8,655 nucleotides of DNA from Promethearchaeota archaeon (GCA_016839385.1 JAEOUK010000151.1:1-8655), one strand, 5' to 3'. Positions 1-7,053 are shown, numbered from the stretch's first letter. Notes: generated from the letters alone by a model not told the origin. Program-made: numbers and translations.

Positions 1-570
1 AAAATAAAAGCTTATTATGAAGCAGGTGGTTCTGTAATCGCAACTTCCCTATTACCTTCTAAAGCTGCTGAACTCTCAGCTAATGCAGAAGAAGCAATTG
101 CAAATGATCGAAAAGTCCAGGAAACTATCAAAACAATGTTCGAAATAGATTCTGGCAAACCAATGCCAGAAGGCGTATCCGAAATAAAAATTAACGAAAG
201 ACGAGGTAAGACAGTTTTTATCAGTAAACCCAATCCCGAAGTATTGGCACAGATCCTTGAAAAATTAGAGATTAGTTTGGATGTCGTGTTTTCAGGTGAT
301 CCTATACCTTCGAGCGGTGGAGGGGCCCTTTCCTATGTTCATAAAGTGAAAAATGATTTAAATATATATTATTTTGCGAATTCGACAGATGAGAAAGTCA
401 ACACATACGTCGAAGTGCGTGGAAAAATCAAACCTGAAATATGGAATCCTTATAATGGAGAAATTACGAAGATCGACGATTTTAAATATACTCAAAAGCA
501 GGATCAAGATTATACACGGTTTCCTTTAAACCTTGATCCAGTGAAGTCCATATTTGTAATAGGCAATTAA
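1..570 (+). CDS. C-terminal part of a glycoside hydrolase, probably GH106-type alpha-L-rhamnosidase (5' end outside window)
   Basis: The reading frame is open from the first base to the TAA at 568-570, giving 189 residues with no start in the window. The Met at 136 is internal, because coding-like sequence (YYEAGGSVIATSLLPSKAAE) precedes it. The end of the protein shows a pattern I associate with GH106 and related large rhamnosidases: YVHKV at about residues 112-116, IYYFANS at 122-128, PEIWNPYNGEI at 145-155 and a closing beta-strand LDPVKSIFVI at 178-187. These belong to the C-terminal beta-sandwich region, so no catalytic residue can be checked. Such enzymes remove terminal L-rhamnose from plant or microbial glycosides. 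The rhaA gene in the same window fits that role. Another large retaining or inverting hydrolase with the same type of C-terminal domain is possible. The family call is from memory of motif style, not from an alignment. Confidence 0.6.
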   Translation, partial: KIKAYYEAGGSVIATSLLPSKAAELSANAEEAIANDRKVQETIKTMFEIDSGKPMPEGVSEIKINERRGKTVFISKPNPEVLAQILEKLEISLDVVFSGDPIPSSGGGALSYVHKVKNDLNIYYFANSTDEKVNTYVEVRGKIKPEIWNPYNGEITKIDDFKYTQKQDQDYTRFPLNLDPVKSIFVIGN

Positions 571-580
571 TAACTAGAAC

Positions 581-601
581 ATTTCTTTTCATTTTTTCTT
601 T
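581..601 (+). terminator. T-rich tract after the rhamnosidase-like gene
   Basis: About 10 nt after the stop codon lies a 21-nt tract of almost only T and C (atttcttttcattttttctt and the next base), with another short T run at about 617-620. No GC-rich hairpin precedes it. U-rich tracts without stems are the usual archaeal terminator signal; in a bacterium this would be weaker evidence. It separates the upstream gene from the GH1 promoter. Confidence 0.4.
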
Positions 602-692
602 CAGTAAAACCTTGAATTTTTCCATATTTTGTGTAGATGATAGTCATATCTAATCTAATCAAAATGTAATTTAATATATAATATTATAACAT

Positions 693-701
693 TTTATAAA
701 T
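693..701 (+). promoter_or_regulatory. TATA-like promoter element upstream of the GH1 gene
   Basis: The sequence tttataaat lies 57 nt before the GH1 start in a very AT-rich stretch (671-701). If archaeal, it would place transcription start near 722-724 and leave a leader of about 35 nt carrying the aaagg SD at 746-750. Other AT-rich matches nearby make the exact box uncertain. The half-site ttaatacc at 711-718 lies just downstream and would overlap the start region. Confidence 0.35.
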
Positions 702-758
702 TGTGTTTGATTAATACCAATAAAACATTACTATTCTACACATATAAAGGTTAAGAAT

Positions 759-2129
759 ATGAAAAAAATAGAATTTCCAAAAGGATTCCTATGGGGTGCA
801 GCTACATCAAGTTATCAAATTGAGGGTGCTTGGGATGCAGATGGAAAAGGTGAAAGTGTTTGGGATGATATCTGTCACAATACACAATTTATAAAAACTC
901 ATGAGACAGGAGATATCGCATGTGATCACTATCATCGATATAAAGAAGATGTCCAAATAATGAAACAATTAGGTTTGAAGGCATATCGCTTTTCGGTTTC
1001 ATGGCCCCGTATTTTTCCATCGGGTAAGGGAAAAATTAATCAAAAGGGAGTGGAATTTTACGATAATCTTGTTAATGAATTATTATATAATCAAATTGAA
1101 CCTGTAATTACACTATATCACTGGGATTTGCCTTTATCATTGCAAAAGATTGGAGGTTGGGAAAGTCGAAAAGTTGTTGATGCTTTTGCAGATTATGCTG
1201 ATTTTATGTTTAAGCACTTTGGTGACCGTGTGAGTAAATGGATAACTTTTAATGAACCGTTAGTGTTTGCAATGTGGTTTTATTCATTAGGTTTTTATGA
1301 TCAAAAACCTGATGTTAGAAAAGGTTATTTAGCTTCAATTTGTGTTAATGCTGCTCACGCAAAAGCAGTAGAGAGGTATCGTAAGTCTAAGAATTCGGAG
1401 GGTGAAATCGGTATTACCCTCAATTTAACGCATGTATATCCAAAGACTGATTCTGAGTTAGATCAGAAAGCAGTGGAGTATGTTGATGGTGTGTATAATC
1501 GTTGGTATATTGATCCCGTAATAAAAGCTTCTTATCCTCAAGATATTTTAGATGTTGCCAGCAAAAGGTTTAGTCTTCCTCAAATCCCTAAGGATGATTT
1601 AAAATTACTTAATGATAATCCTATTGATTTCTTAGGAATAAATAATTATTCTTGTACCAGAGTTAGTGGAAAGAACCCAGAAGATCTAAATATTTTGCTA
1701 AAACTTATTAACCCTGAGAGAGTAGAAGGGCGTGAATATTCAGAAACGGGTTGGGAAGTGTGCCCTAAAGGATTATACGACTTATTAATAAGAGTTGATA
1801 AAGATTACGATCATCCAATAATCTATATTACTGAAAATGGAATGGCGTGCAAGGATGAAAAAATCATCAACAATATAGTACAGGATGAGGATCGAATAAA
1901 TTACCTAAAACAATATCTTCAAGCTTGTCATAGAGCAATTGAGAAAGGTGTAAAGTTGAACGGATATTTTGTTTGGACATTGATGGATAACTTTGAATGG
2001 ATTGAAGGATATTCCAAACGTTTTGGAATAATTCAAGTAAATAGTAAAACTAAAGAACGAACATGGAAAAAAAGTGCTCAATGGTACCAAGAACTTATCG
2101 CTAGTAATGGTTTTAACATTGATATTTAG
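759..2129 (+). CDS. GH1 family beta-glucosidase (cytoplasmic)
   Basis: This 456-residue protein is full length for a family 1 glycoside hydrolase. It opens with the family N-terminal signature FPKGFLWGAATSSYQIEGAW (residues 6-25). TFNEP at 163-167 carries the acid/base E166, and YITENG at 356-361 carries the nucleophile E359. Glycone-binding residues are present: Q20, H121 in YHWD, N165, and E413/W414 in DNFEWIEGY. That last motif (E at 413, IEGYSKRFG following) is the non-phosphorylated type, so the substrate should be a free beta-glucoside or beta-galactoside rather than a 6-phosphate sugar. There is no signal peptide, so it acts in the cytoplasm on imported short glycosides. The ATG at 759 is preceded by aaagg at 746-750 with 8-nt spacing, and the N-terminal motif begins right after it. 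It ends with TAG and is followed 31 nt later by the epimerase-like gene, probably cotranscribed. Confidence 0.96.
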   Translation: MKKIEFPKGFLWGAATSSYQIEGAWDADGKGESVWDDICHNTQFIKTHETGDIACDHYHRYKEDVQIMKQLGLKAYRFSVSWPRIFPSGKGKINQKGVEFYDNLVNELLYNQIEPVITLYHWDLPLSLQKIGGWESRKVVDAFADYADFMFKHFGDRVSKWITFNEPLVFAMWFYSLGFYDQKPDVRKGYLASICVNAAHAKAVERYRKSKNSEGEIGITLNLTHVYPKTDSELDQKAVEYVDGVYNRWYIDPVIKASYPQDILDVASKRFSLPQIPKDDLKLLNDNPIDFLGINNYSCTRVSGKNPEDLNILLKLINPERVEGREYSETGWEVCPKGLYDLLIRVDKDYDHPIIYITENGMACKDEKIINNIVQDEDRINYLKQYLQACHRAIEKGVKLNGYFVWTLMDNFEWIEGYSKRFGIIQVNSKTKERTWKKSAQWYQELIASNGFNIDI

Positions 2130-2148
2130 CAAATAAAATAAATTAAAT

Positions 2149-2154
2149 GGAGGT
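2149..2154 (+). promoter_or_regulatory. Strong ribosome binding site (GGAGGT) of the epimerase gene
   Basis: GGAGGT ends 6 nt before the ATG at 2161 and is the best SD in the window. It fixes the start of the epimerase-like gene and supports efficient internal translation within a GH1-epimerase transcript. Confidence 0.8.
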
Positions 2155-2160
2155 TTTTAA

Positions 2161-3012
2161 ATGAAAATAGAATATAGTGTCTCGAATTGGATTTATGGAG
2201 AAGAACCCATTGAAAATCAATTTAAGAGATTAAAGAAATTCGGTTACGATGCCATAGAAATAATGGTTGAGGATCCAAACTCCTTCCGCATTGATGAGGC
2301 TAAAAACCTTATGGAAAAGTATTCTTTAGGGTGTAGCAGTATCTGTGTGTTTGTAGAAGGAGCCGTTGAAAAATCAAGACGTCGAAATTTAATTGACTCA
2401 GATTCAGATGTTAGAGAACGCACGATTAAATATCATAAAGATTGTCTTGAAATTGGTATAGAATTAGAAGCTAAAGTTGTTATAGTTGCGCCTTCGGGAG
2501 TCGCTAACATGAAGGATCAGTGGAATCCGAAGAATCAGGAGTTATGCGTCCAAGCACTACAAGAATTGGGAGATTACGCTAAATCATTGGGATCGATCTA
2601 TTTAGTCATTGAGCCCATAAATCGTTATGAAAATGCATTTTTAAATCGCTGTGATCAAGCAGTAGAACTTCTTAGGAAGGCAAATCATTCTCAGGTCAAA
2701 ATGATGCTCGACTTTTTCCATACAAACATAGAAGAAAATAATAATGGAGCGGCAATCCGTCTTGCTGGAAAGGAATTATTTCACTGTCATATAGCAGACT
2801 CTAATAGGAAGTCTGTAGGACGCGGACATACAGATTGGTTTGAAATTTTTCGGGCACTCAGAGATATTGATTTTAATGGTTCTTTAGCTTGTGAGCCGCT
2901 TCCACCATCTGGCGCAGATGTTTATGTGAGTCTAAAAGGAACGCGTCCAGAAGCGGACCTTTATGCTAAAGAATGTATTGAAATGCTAAAATTTATTGAA
3001 AAGGTAATATAA
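2161..3012 (+). CDS. Sugar isomerase/epimerase, TIM-barrel family (D-tagatose/D-psicose 3-epimerase-like)
   Basis: This 283-residue protein has the xylose isomerase-like TIM-barrel pattern and the usual length for ketose 3-epimerases. The full active-site set of that group is visible. The metal ligands are E151 (in VIEPINRYE), D184 (in MLDFFH), H210 (in CHIADSNR) and E245 (in CEPLPP). The substrate-contact residues are E157, H187 and R216. These sit one position before the residues I recall for Pseudomonas cichorii D-tagatose 3-epimerase (E152, E158, D185, H188, H211, R217, E246). The likely reaction is C3 epimerisation of a free ketohexose such as fructose/psicose, tagatose/sorbose or a 6-deoxy ketose. 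The exact sugar cannot be read from sequence. It lies just downstream of the beta-glucosidase with its own SD. The gene could also encode a related isomerase of the same fold, for example hydroxypyruvate isomerase-like, but the seven-residue match favours a 3-epimerase. Confidence 0.85.
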   Translation: MKIEYSVSNWIYGEEPIENQFKRLKKFGYDAIEIMVEDPNSFRIDEAKNLMEKYSLGCSSICVFVEGAVEKSRRRNLIDSDSDVRERTIKYHKDCLEIGIELEAKVVIVAPSGVANMKDQWNPKNQELCVQALQELGDYAKSLGSIYLVIEPINRYENAFLNRCDQAVELLRKANHSQVKMMLDFFHTNIEENNNGAAIRLAGKELFHCHIADSNRKSVGRGHTDWFEIFRALRDIDFNGSLACEPLPPSGADVYVSLKGTRPEADLYAKECIEMLKFIEKVI

Positions 3013-3032
3013 ATTCATTAAAAGCAAGTTAG

Positions 3033-3045
3033 TAATTTTTCTCTT
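3033..3045 (+). terminator. Possible T-rich terminator between convergent genes
   Basis: The 31-nt gap between the epimerase stop and the convergent acyl-CoA synthetase stop contains taatttttctctt on the plus strand and is AT-rich on both strands. No stem-loop is evident. It may end the plus-strand transcript, but the evidence is only composition and position. Confidence 0.25.
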
Positions 3046-4732
3046 ATTCCAACTCTTTTAATTTTTTTCTATCGGGTTTACCAATTGAAGTTCGTGGTAA
3101 AGAATCTATAAACTCTACATGCCGAGGATATTTGTATGTTGTCAAGTTTTCTTTAGACCAATCGATAATATCTTGTTCTGAAATTTTGCCTTCTTGATAT
3201 TCTTTCTTAAGAACCACAAAAGCTTTAATGGTTTCACCTATAGTAGGATCTGGTATACCTATTACACCAACTTCCGAAATTGCAGGATGTTCCATCAGTT
3301 TCATTTCAACATCCATAGGCATAACCTTATAACTCTTATATTTAATCATGTCTTTAGTGCGTCCTATGATATAGAAATATCCATACTCATCCATTTTTGC
3401 AAGATCCCCCGTTCTAAGCCAACCATCCACAATTTCCCTTTTTGTTTCTTCTGGATTTTTCCAATATCCTTTCATAATTTGAGGTCCTTTAATTAACATC
3501 TCCCCTACTTCTCCAGGTTCGAGTTCTTCTAAAGTTTCAGAATTCACTATTTTTACATCTGTATCTATATCCGGTACACCAATACTCTCGGATTTAATTT
3601 CTGGCATCCAATCTGGAGCACCATGAGTAAATGCCGTTCCTTCTGTTAAGCCATAACCCTGACTAACATTAATACCTACTACTTCTTTGAATTTCTTTGA
3701 GATTTCTGGAGCTAAAGCTGTTGATCCACATACAGCAATTTCAAGGCTCGATAGATCCCGTTCTTTAAAGTCTGGAGAATTAATGAGCATCTGATACATA
3801 ATTGGAACACCCGTAAATAATTGGACATTATATTGCTCTATCGTTTCTAACACTTCTGTGGGATTAAAAGTAAACATAACTATCATTGCAGCATCATGTA
3901 ATTCATAAATTAAAGCTTCATGCCCAAATACATGACATAACGGCAGGATACCTAAAAATGCTGTTTTTCCTCTAGTAGATTCAATTTCTTCAAGAGTTTT
4001 TTTAGTATTATAGAAAGCTATTAATACATCAGCAACTAAATTATGATGAGTAAGCATTACACCCTTAGGTAGACCTGTTGTACCTCCCGTAAACATTAGA
4101 GCTGCAACATCATTTAGGGGATCTAAGTCCACTTCAGGTCGTTTAGCAATTTTTCCCTCTATAAATTTTTCGAGAGTTATAGCATCATCTTTTACTTCTT
4201 CAGCGCCAAATAATATTAAATGCTTCACATGAACTTGTTTCCTTGTTTCCTTAATTTTTTCGTAATTATCTTGGTGGCAAAATATTACATTTATATTTCC
4301 AGTTTCACGTACAATATGGGTTACATCTGATTCTGTTAGAAGTGGATTAATGGGTACTACTGTAGCGCCAGTTTCTAGAATACCCAACCATGCAAAGATA
4401 AATTCAGGACAATTAATAGACATTATACCTACAAAATCTCCTTTCCCTACACCTAAATCCGTTAAAGCATTTGCAATCTTGTCGGAATTATAAATGAGTT
4501 CTCCATAAGTGTATTTTTTATCAGCTTTTTTATCTAAGATACATGTATTATTAGGGAATTTGATAGCTGAAACTCTTACGAAGTCATGTACGGGTATAGG
4601 GTCAAATTTTATCGATTTAGGAACTGTTGAGGATCGATATTTTAACCATGGTCTCTTTGGATTTACATATGGTGATTCATTCTTATAATCAAATTCTGGT
4701 TCCCAATCTGAATAATCTTTTATTTTTATCAC
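3044..4732 (-). CDS. AMP-forming acyl-CoA synthetase (ANL superfamily)
   Basis: This 562-residue protein would activate a carboxylic acid with ATP and CoA through an acyl-AMP. The core motifs are present: the P-loop FTGGTTGLPKG at 214-224, YGLTEG at 360-365, GWLRTGDL at 437-444 with D443, the hinge region GRTKDMIKYKSYKV at 457-470, and the C-terminal SIGKPDRKKL with catalytic Lys at 552. The hinge motif has Ser where a Gly is usual (KYKSYKV rather than KYKGYxV). It resembles fatty-acyl or 4-coumarate-type ligases, but chain length or aromatic preference cannot be read by eye. There is no signal peptide or membrane segment. The start is GTG at 4732-4730, directly after an in-frame TAG; no nearby ATG exists. 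A GGTGAT sequence overlaps this GTG. It lies 61 nt downstream of the DeoR-type regulator on the same strand and may share its transcript. Confidence 0.93.
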   Translation of the reverse strand: MIKIKDYSDWEPEFDYKNESPYVNPKRPWLKYRSSTVPKSIKFDPIPVHDFVRVSAIKFPNNTCILDKKADKKYTYGELIYNSDKIANALTDLGVGKGDFVGIMSINCPEFIFAWLGILETGATVVPINPLLTESDVTHIVRETGNINVIFCHQDNYEKIKETRKQVHVKHLILFGAEEVKDDAITLEKFIEGKIAKRPEVDLDPLNDVAALMFTGGTTGLPKGVMLTHHNLVADVLIAFYNTKKTLEEIESTRGKTAFLGILPLCHVFGHEALIYELHDAAMIVMFTFNPTEVLETIEQYNVQLFTGVPIMYQMLINSPDFKERDLSSLEIAVCGSTALAPEISKKFKEVVGINVSQGYGLTEGTAFTHGAPDWMPEIKSESIGVPDIDTDVKIVNSETLEELEPGEVGEMLIKGPQIMKGYWKNPEETKREIVDGWLRTGDLAKMDEYGYFYIIGRTKDMIKYKSYKVMPMDVEMKLMEHPAISEVGVIGIPDPTIGETIKAFVVLKKEYQEGKISEQDIIDWSKENLTTYKYPRHVEFIDSLPRTSIGKPDRKKLKELE

Positions 4733-4793
4733 CTATTTTTGATAATAACTAATAATTTGAAAATATCTGATATTAATTTAATTGTTAAAAGGT

Positions 4794-5564
4794 CTATTCT
4801 AGCACTGTGACATCTACATTTTTAGATTTAATGGCTTCAAGCATTTTTTTCGGTGCTTTCTCATCTGTGACAAGATAATCAATCTCGTCAATCCCTACGC
4901 ATGTTGAGAGTGATCGTTTTTCAAATTTACTTGAATCTACTAGAGCTACAACAACTTTTGCGTTTTTGCACATTATCTTTTTTACTTCCATCTCAAGAGG
5001 ATGAGGATCCATGATTCCATCTTCAAGTGTAATTCCTGTCCCACTGATGAAAGCGGTATCTACATTATAACGACGGAAAAATTCTTCTGCTTCATGACCT
5101 ATGAATGTAAAAGAGGTTTTTCTAAGAACTCCCCCACATCCAATAACATTTAGATGAGGTAAGAATTTAGATGCTAGCAATAACGTATATAGCCCATTGG
5201 ACAAAAGTGTTAGGTTATCCTGCTTGAGGTGAGGTATCATTTCTAAAATTGTTGATCCCCCGTCTAAAAAAATGATATCAGAATTTTTCACATAGTTTTT
5301 AGCTGCAAATTTAGCTATTAATTGTTTTTGTTTCAAATGATCTTTTCTTCTAAGGTCAAATTCTTCCTCTTTATCATTTAGTGCACCAACCTTCAATGCC
5401 CCACCGTGTGCTCTAATTATTTGACCTTTAATCTCAAGTTCTTTCAAATCTCTCCAAATAGTCATGCGAGATACATTAAATAGTTCAAGCAACTCCTCTA
5501 TTGATGCGGAGCCTTGCTGATTAACAAGTTCAATAATTTTTGCTCTTCTTTTTTCGGCAATCAT
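4794..5564 (-). CDS. DeoR-family transcriptional regulator
   Basis: This 256-residue protein has the normal DeoR length. The N-terminal winged helix-turn-helix spans about residues 5-57, with the recognition segment VSRMTIWRDLKELE at 31-44 and the family signature IRAHGGA at 50-56. The C-terminal sugar-phosphate sensor domain (about 80-235) shows FLDGGST at 99-105, SNG at 122-124, GCGG at 142-145 and DSSKFEKR at 210-217. DeoR proteins usually repress sugar-catabolic genes and are released by a phosphorylated intermediate. It is divergent from rhaA across 218 bp, so rhaA is the likely target, and it may regulate itself and the acyl-CoA synthetase. DeoR-type regulators of rhamnose genes are known (Rhizobium RhaR, Bacillus YulB), so a rhamnulose-1-phosphate effector is a reasonable inference. 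The ATG at 5564 has no visible SD but a TATA-like box about 31 nt upstream, consistent with a leaderless mRNA. Confidence 0.92.
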   Translation of the reverse strand: MIAEKRRAKIIELVNQQGSASIEELLELFNVSRMTIWRDLKELEIKGQIIRAHGGALKVGALNDKEEEFDLRRKDHLKQKQLIAKFAAKNYVKNSDIIFLDGGSTILEMIPHLKQDNLTLLSNGLYTLLLASKFLPHLNVIGCGGVLRKTSFTFIGHEAEEFFRRYNVDTAFISGTGITLEDGIMDPHPLEMEVKKIMCKNAKVVVALVDSSKFEKRSLSTCVGIDEIDYLVTDEKAPKKMLEAIKSKNVDVTVLE

Positions 5565-5590
5565 AGTTTCGCAATGATACTGATTTAATT

Positions 5591-5599
5591 CTATTTAAA
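5591..5599 (-). promoter_or_regulatory. TATA-like box of the DeoR-family gene
   Basis: On the minus strand this reads tttaaatag within tttttaaatagaa. Its centre is about 31 nt from the ATG at 5564. With an archaeal TATA-to-start distance of about 25-27 nt, transcription would begin a few nt before the ATG. This agrees with the lack of an SD there. Confidence 0.4.
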
Positions 5600-5645
5600 A
5601 AATATGATATTATCAATAAAATATTAGTTGTTCAACGAATAATAA

Positions 5646-5658
5646 GGTATTAAATACC
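5646..5658. promoter_or_regulatory. Palindrome GGTATT-A-AATACC, candidate operator
   Basis: The arms ggtatt (5646-5651) and aatacc (5653-5658) are perfect inverted repeats around one base. The site lies in the divergent regulator/rhaA region, about 80 nt upstream of the regulator start and 125 nt upstream of rhaA. Its G/C-ended arms stand out in AT-rich DNA. A DeoR dimer binding here is an inference. The half-site ttaatacc occurs again at 711-718 before the GH1 gene. Confidence 0.45.
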
Positions 5659-5700
5659 AGTTTAAATTTGTCAGATAATTTTTCCGATTTGATGTAAACT
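5659..5700. repeat. Spaced inverted repeat in the rhaA/regulator promoter region
   Basis: agtttaaat at 5659-5667 pairs with atgtaaact at 5692-5700 (8 of 9 positions complementary, 24-nt spacer). The repeat begins directly after the 5646-5658 palindrome. It could be a pair of half-sites for a regulator. In such AT-rich DNA chance is a serious alternative. Confidence 0.25.
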
Positions 5701-5730
5701 CACATTTTAAATTGTAAGGTGATTTAATCA

Positions 5731-5739
5731 TATATATAT
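5731..5739 (+). promoter_or_regulatory. TATA-like element upstream of rhaA
   Basis: tatatatat lies about 48 nt before the rhaA ATG. In an archaeon it would give a leader of about 20-25 nt. A second candidate, tataaaaag at 5757-5765, would give an essentially leaderless message. Only gatggg with a 2-nt gap resembles an SD before the ATG at 5783, so translation signals are weak. The true box cannot be decided by eye. Confidence 0.35.
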
Positions 5740-5782
5740 GCAATAATACATTTTGATATAAAAAGTTATAACTAGATGGGTA

Positions 5783-7051
5783 ATGAACTCCAGTCAAATA
5801 GAAGAATCATATAAAATTTCTAAAGGAAAATATCGCGAATTAGGAGTTGATGCCGACCATATTCTTGACGAAATGTCTAAAATTTCGTTATCGATTCATT
5901 GTTGGCAAGGAGATGATGTTGGAGGTTTTGAACATTCAAATTCTCAATTAACAGGAGGAGGCATTTTAGCAACAGGAAATTATCGTGGAAAGGCAAAGAC
6001 TATTGAGCAGCTTCAGAAGGACATATTAAAAGCACTTTCACTTATACCAGGAAATCATAGAGTTAATTTACATGCAATTTATGGAAATTTTGGTAGTAAA
6101 TTTGTAGATCGTGATGAAATCAATGTAAAACACTTCCAAACCTGGATAGATTGGGCAAAAAAGGAGAATTTGGGATTAGATTTTAATCCTACTTTATTCT
6201 CTCATCCTAAAGCAGATTCAGGTTTTACATTAAGTAGTAAAGACTCTAAAATACGTAATTTTTGGATAGAACATATAATGAGATGTAGGGAAATCAGCGT
6301 TGAAATGGGAAAACAACTGAATAACAAAGTTATCCATAATATTTGGATACCTGACGGTTCAAAAGATACTCCCGTTGACCGTATGGGGTATAGAGAAATA
6401 TTAAAAGATTCTTTAGACCGAGTTTTTGAACAAAAGTTTGATTCTCGATATATACAGGATTCAATAGAAGGTAAATTATTTGGTATTGGAAGTGAAGCTT
6501 TTGTAGTTGGAAGTCATGACTTTTATCTAAGCTATGCCGCAAAAAACAATTTGATGATAACACTTGATTCAGGACATTTTCACCCTACTGAATCTATTGG
6601 AGATAAAATTTCTGCAATTTTACCATTTGTTAATGGGATTTTACTTCATATTAGTAGAGGTTTGCGGTGGGATTCTGATCATGTAGTTATTATGAATGAT
6701 CAAGTAGTTGAAATTGCTGAAGAAATAATTCGCAGTAATGCTTTAGAAAAAATTAATATTGGATTAGATTATTTCGATGCATCTATCAATAGGATTGCTG
6801 CCTGGGTTATAGGTGCTCGATCAACTCTGAAAAGTATATTGTATGCTATGCTCGAACCATTGGATCTATTAAAAAAGTATGAAAATCAGGACCAATTATT
6901 CCAAAGATTAGCGCTTCTCGAAGAGCTCAAATCTTTTCCGTTTGGAGATATCTGGGATTATTACTGCTATAAACAAAATGTCCCAGTAGGAAAAGATTGG
7001 ATTAATGAAGTGGAAGAATACGAGAAATCCGTATTATATAAAAGGACTTAA
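5783..7051 (+). CDS. rhaA: L-rhamnose isomerase
   Basis: This 422-residue protein converts L-rhamnose to L-rhamnulose in the cytoplasm, the first step of the phosphorylating rhamnose pathway. Length and blocks match bacterial RhaA throughout: SIHCWQGDDVGGFE at 37-50, IPDGSKDTPVDR at 189-200, KLFGIGSEAF at 231-240, LDSGHFHPTE at 261-270, LLHISRGLRWDSDHVV at 287-302 and GLDYFDASINRIAAWVIGAR at 327-346. The two metal sites are complete: E229, D262, H289, D329 and H265, D297, D299. All lie exactly five positions before the ligands I recall for E. coli RhaA (E234, D267, H294, D334; H270, D302, D304). The ATG at 5783 places the N-terminal helix as in E. coli. It is divergent from the DeoR-type regulator and heads an operon with the AOR gene, which starts 2 nt after its stop. 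Rhamnulokinase and aldolase genes are not in the window. Confidence 0.97.
   Translation: MNSSQIEESYKISKGKYRELGVDADHILDEMSKISLSIHCWQGDDVGGFEHSNSQLTGGGILATGNYRGKAKTIEQLQKDILKALSLIPGNHRVNLHAIYGNFGSKFVDRDEINVKHFQTWIDWAKKENLGLDFNPTLFSHPKADSGFTLSSKDSKIRNFWIEHIMRCREISVEMGKQLNNKVIHNIWIPDGSKDTPVDRMGYREILKDSLDRVFEQKFDSRYIQDSIEGKLFGIGSEAFVVGSHDFYLSYAAKNNLMITLDSGHFHPTESIGDKISAILPFVNGILLHISRGLRWDSDHVVIMNDQVVEIAEEIIRSNALEKINIGLDYFDASINRIAAWVIGARSTLKSILYAMLEPLDLLKKYENQDQLFQRLALLEELKSFPFGDIWDYYCYKQNVPVGKDWINEVEEYEKSVLYKRT
7041..7046 (+). promoter_or_regulatory. Ribosome binding site (AAAGGA) of the AOR gene, inside the end of rhaA
   Basis: aaagga lies in the last codons of rhaA, 7 nt before the ATG at 7054. 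Placement inside the upstream coding end suggests cotranscription and translational coupling of rhaA with the AOR gene. Confidence 0.65.
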
Positions 7052-7053
7052 TT

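Noticed and set aside
636..660. Short imperfect inverted repeat (atga-tag-tcat) and tandem tctaatctaatc upstream of the GH1 gene
   Set aside because: The arms are only 4 bp and the tandem has just two units; both are expected by chance in DNA of this composition.
759..2129. 6-phospho-beta-glucosidase reading of the GH1 gene
   Set aside because: The region after the FEW motif reads IEGYSKRFG and keeps the Glu at 413, the pattern of enzymes for unphosphorylated sugars.
1905..2132. Minus-strand open frame over the end of the GH1 gene
   Set aside because: It lies within a well-supported coding region on the other strand, has no recognisable domain and no promoter or SD. Similar opposite-strand or out-of-frame openings at 15-233, 3194-3496, 6330-6563, 7461-7718 and 8069-8290 were dropped for the same reason.
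5775..5785. Earlier ATG at 5775 as rhaA start
   Set aside because: It is in a different frame from rhaA, and the ATG at 5783 gives the N-terminus expected for the family.
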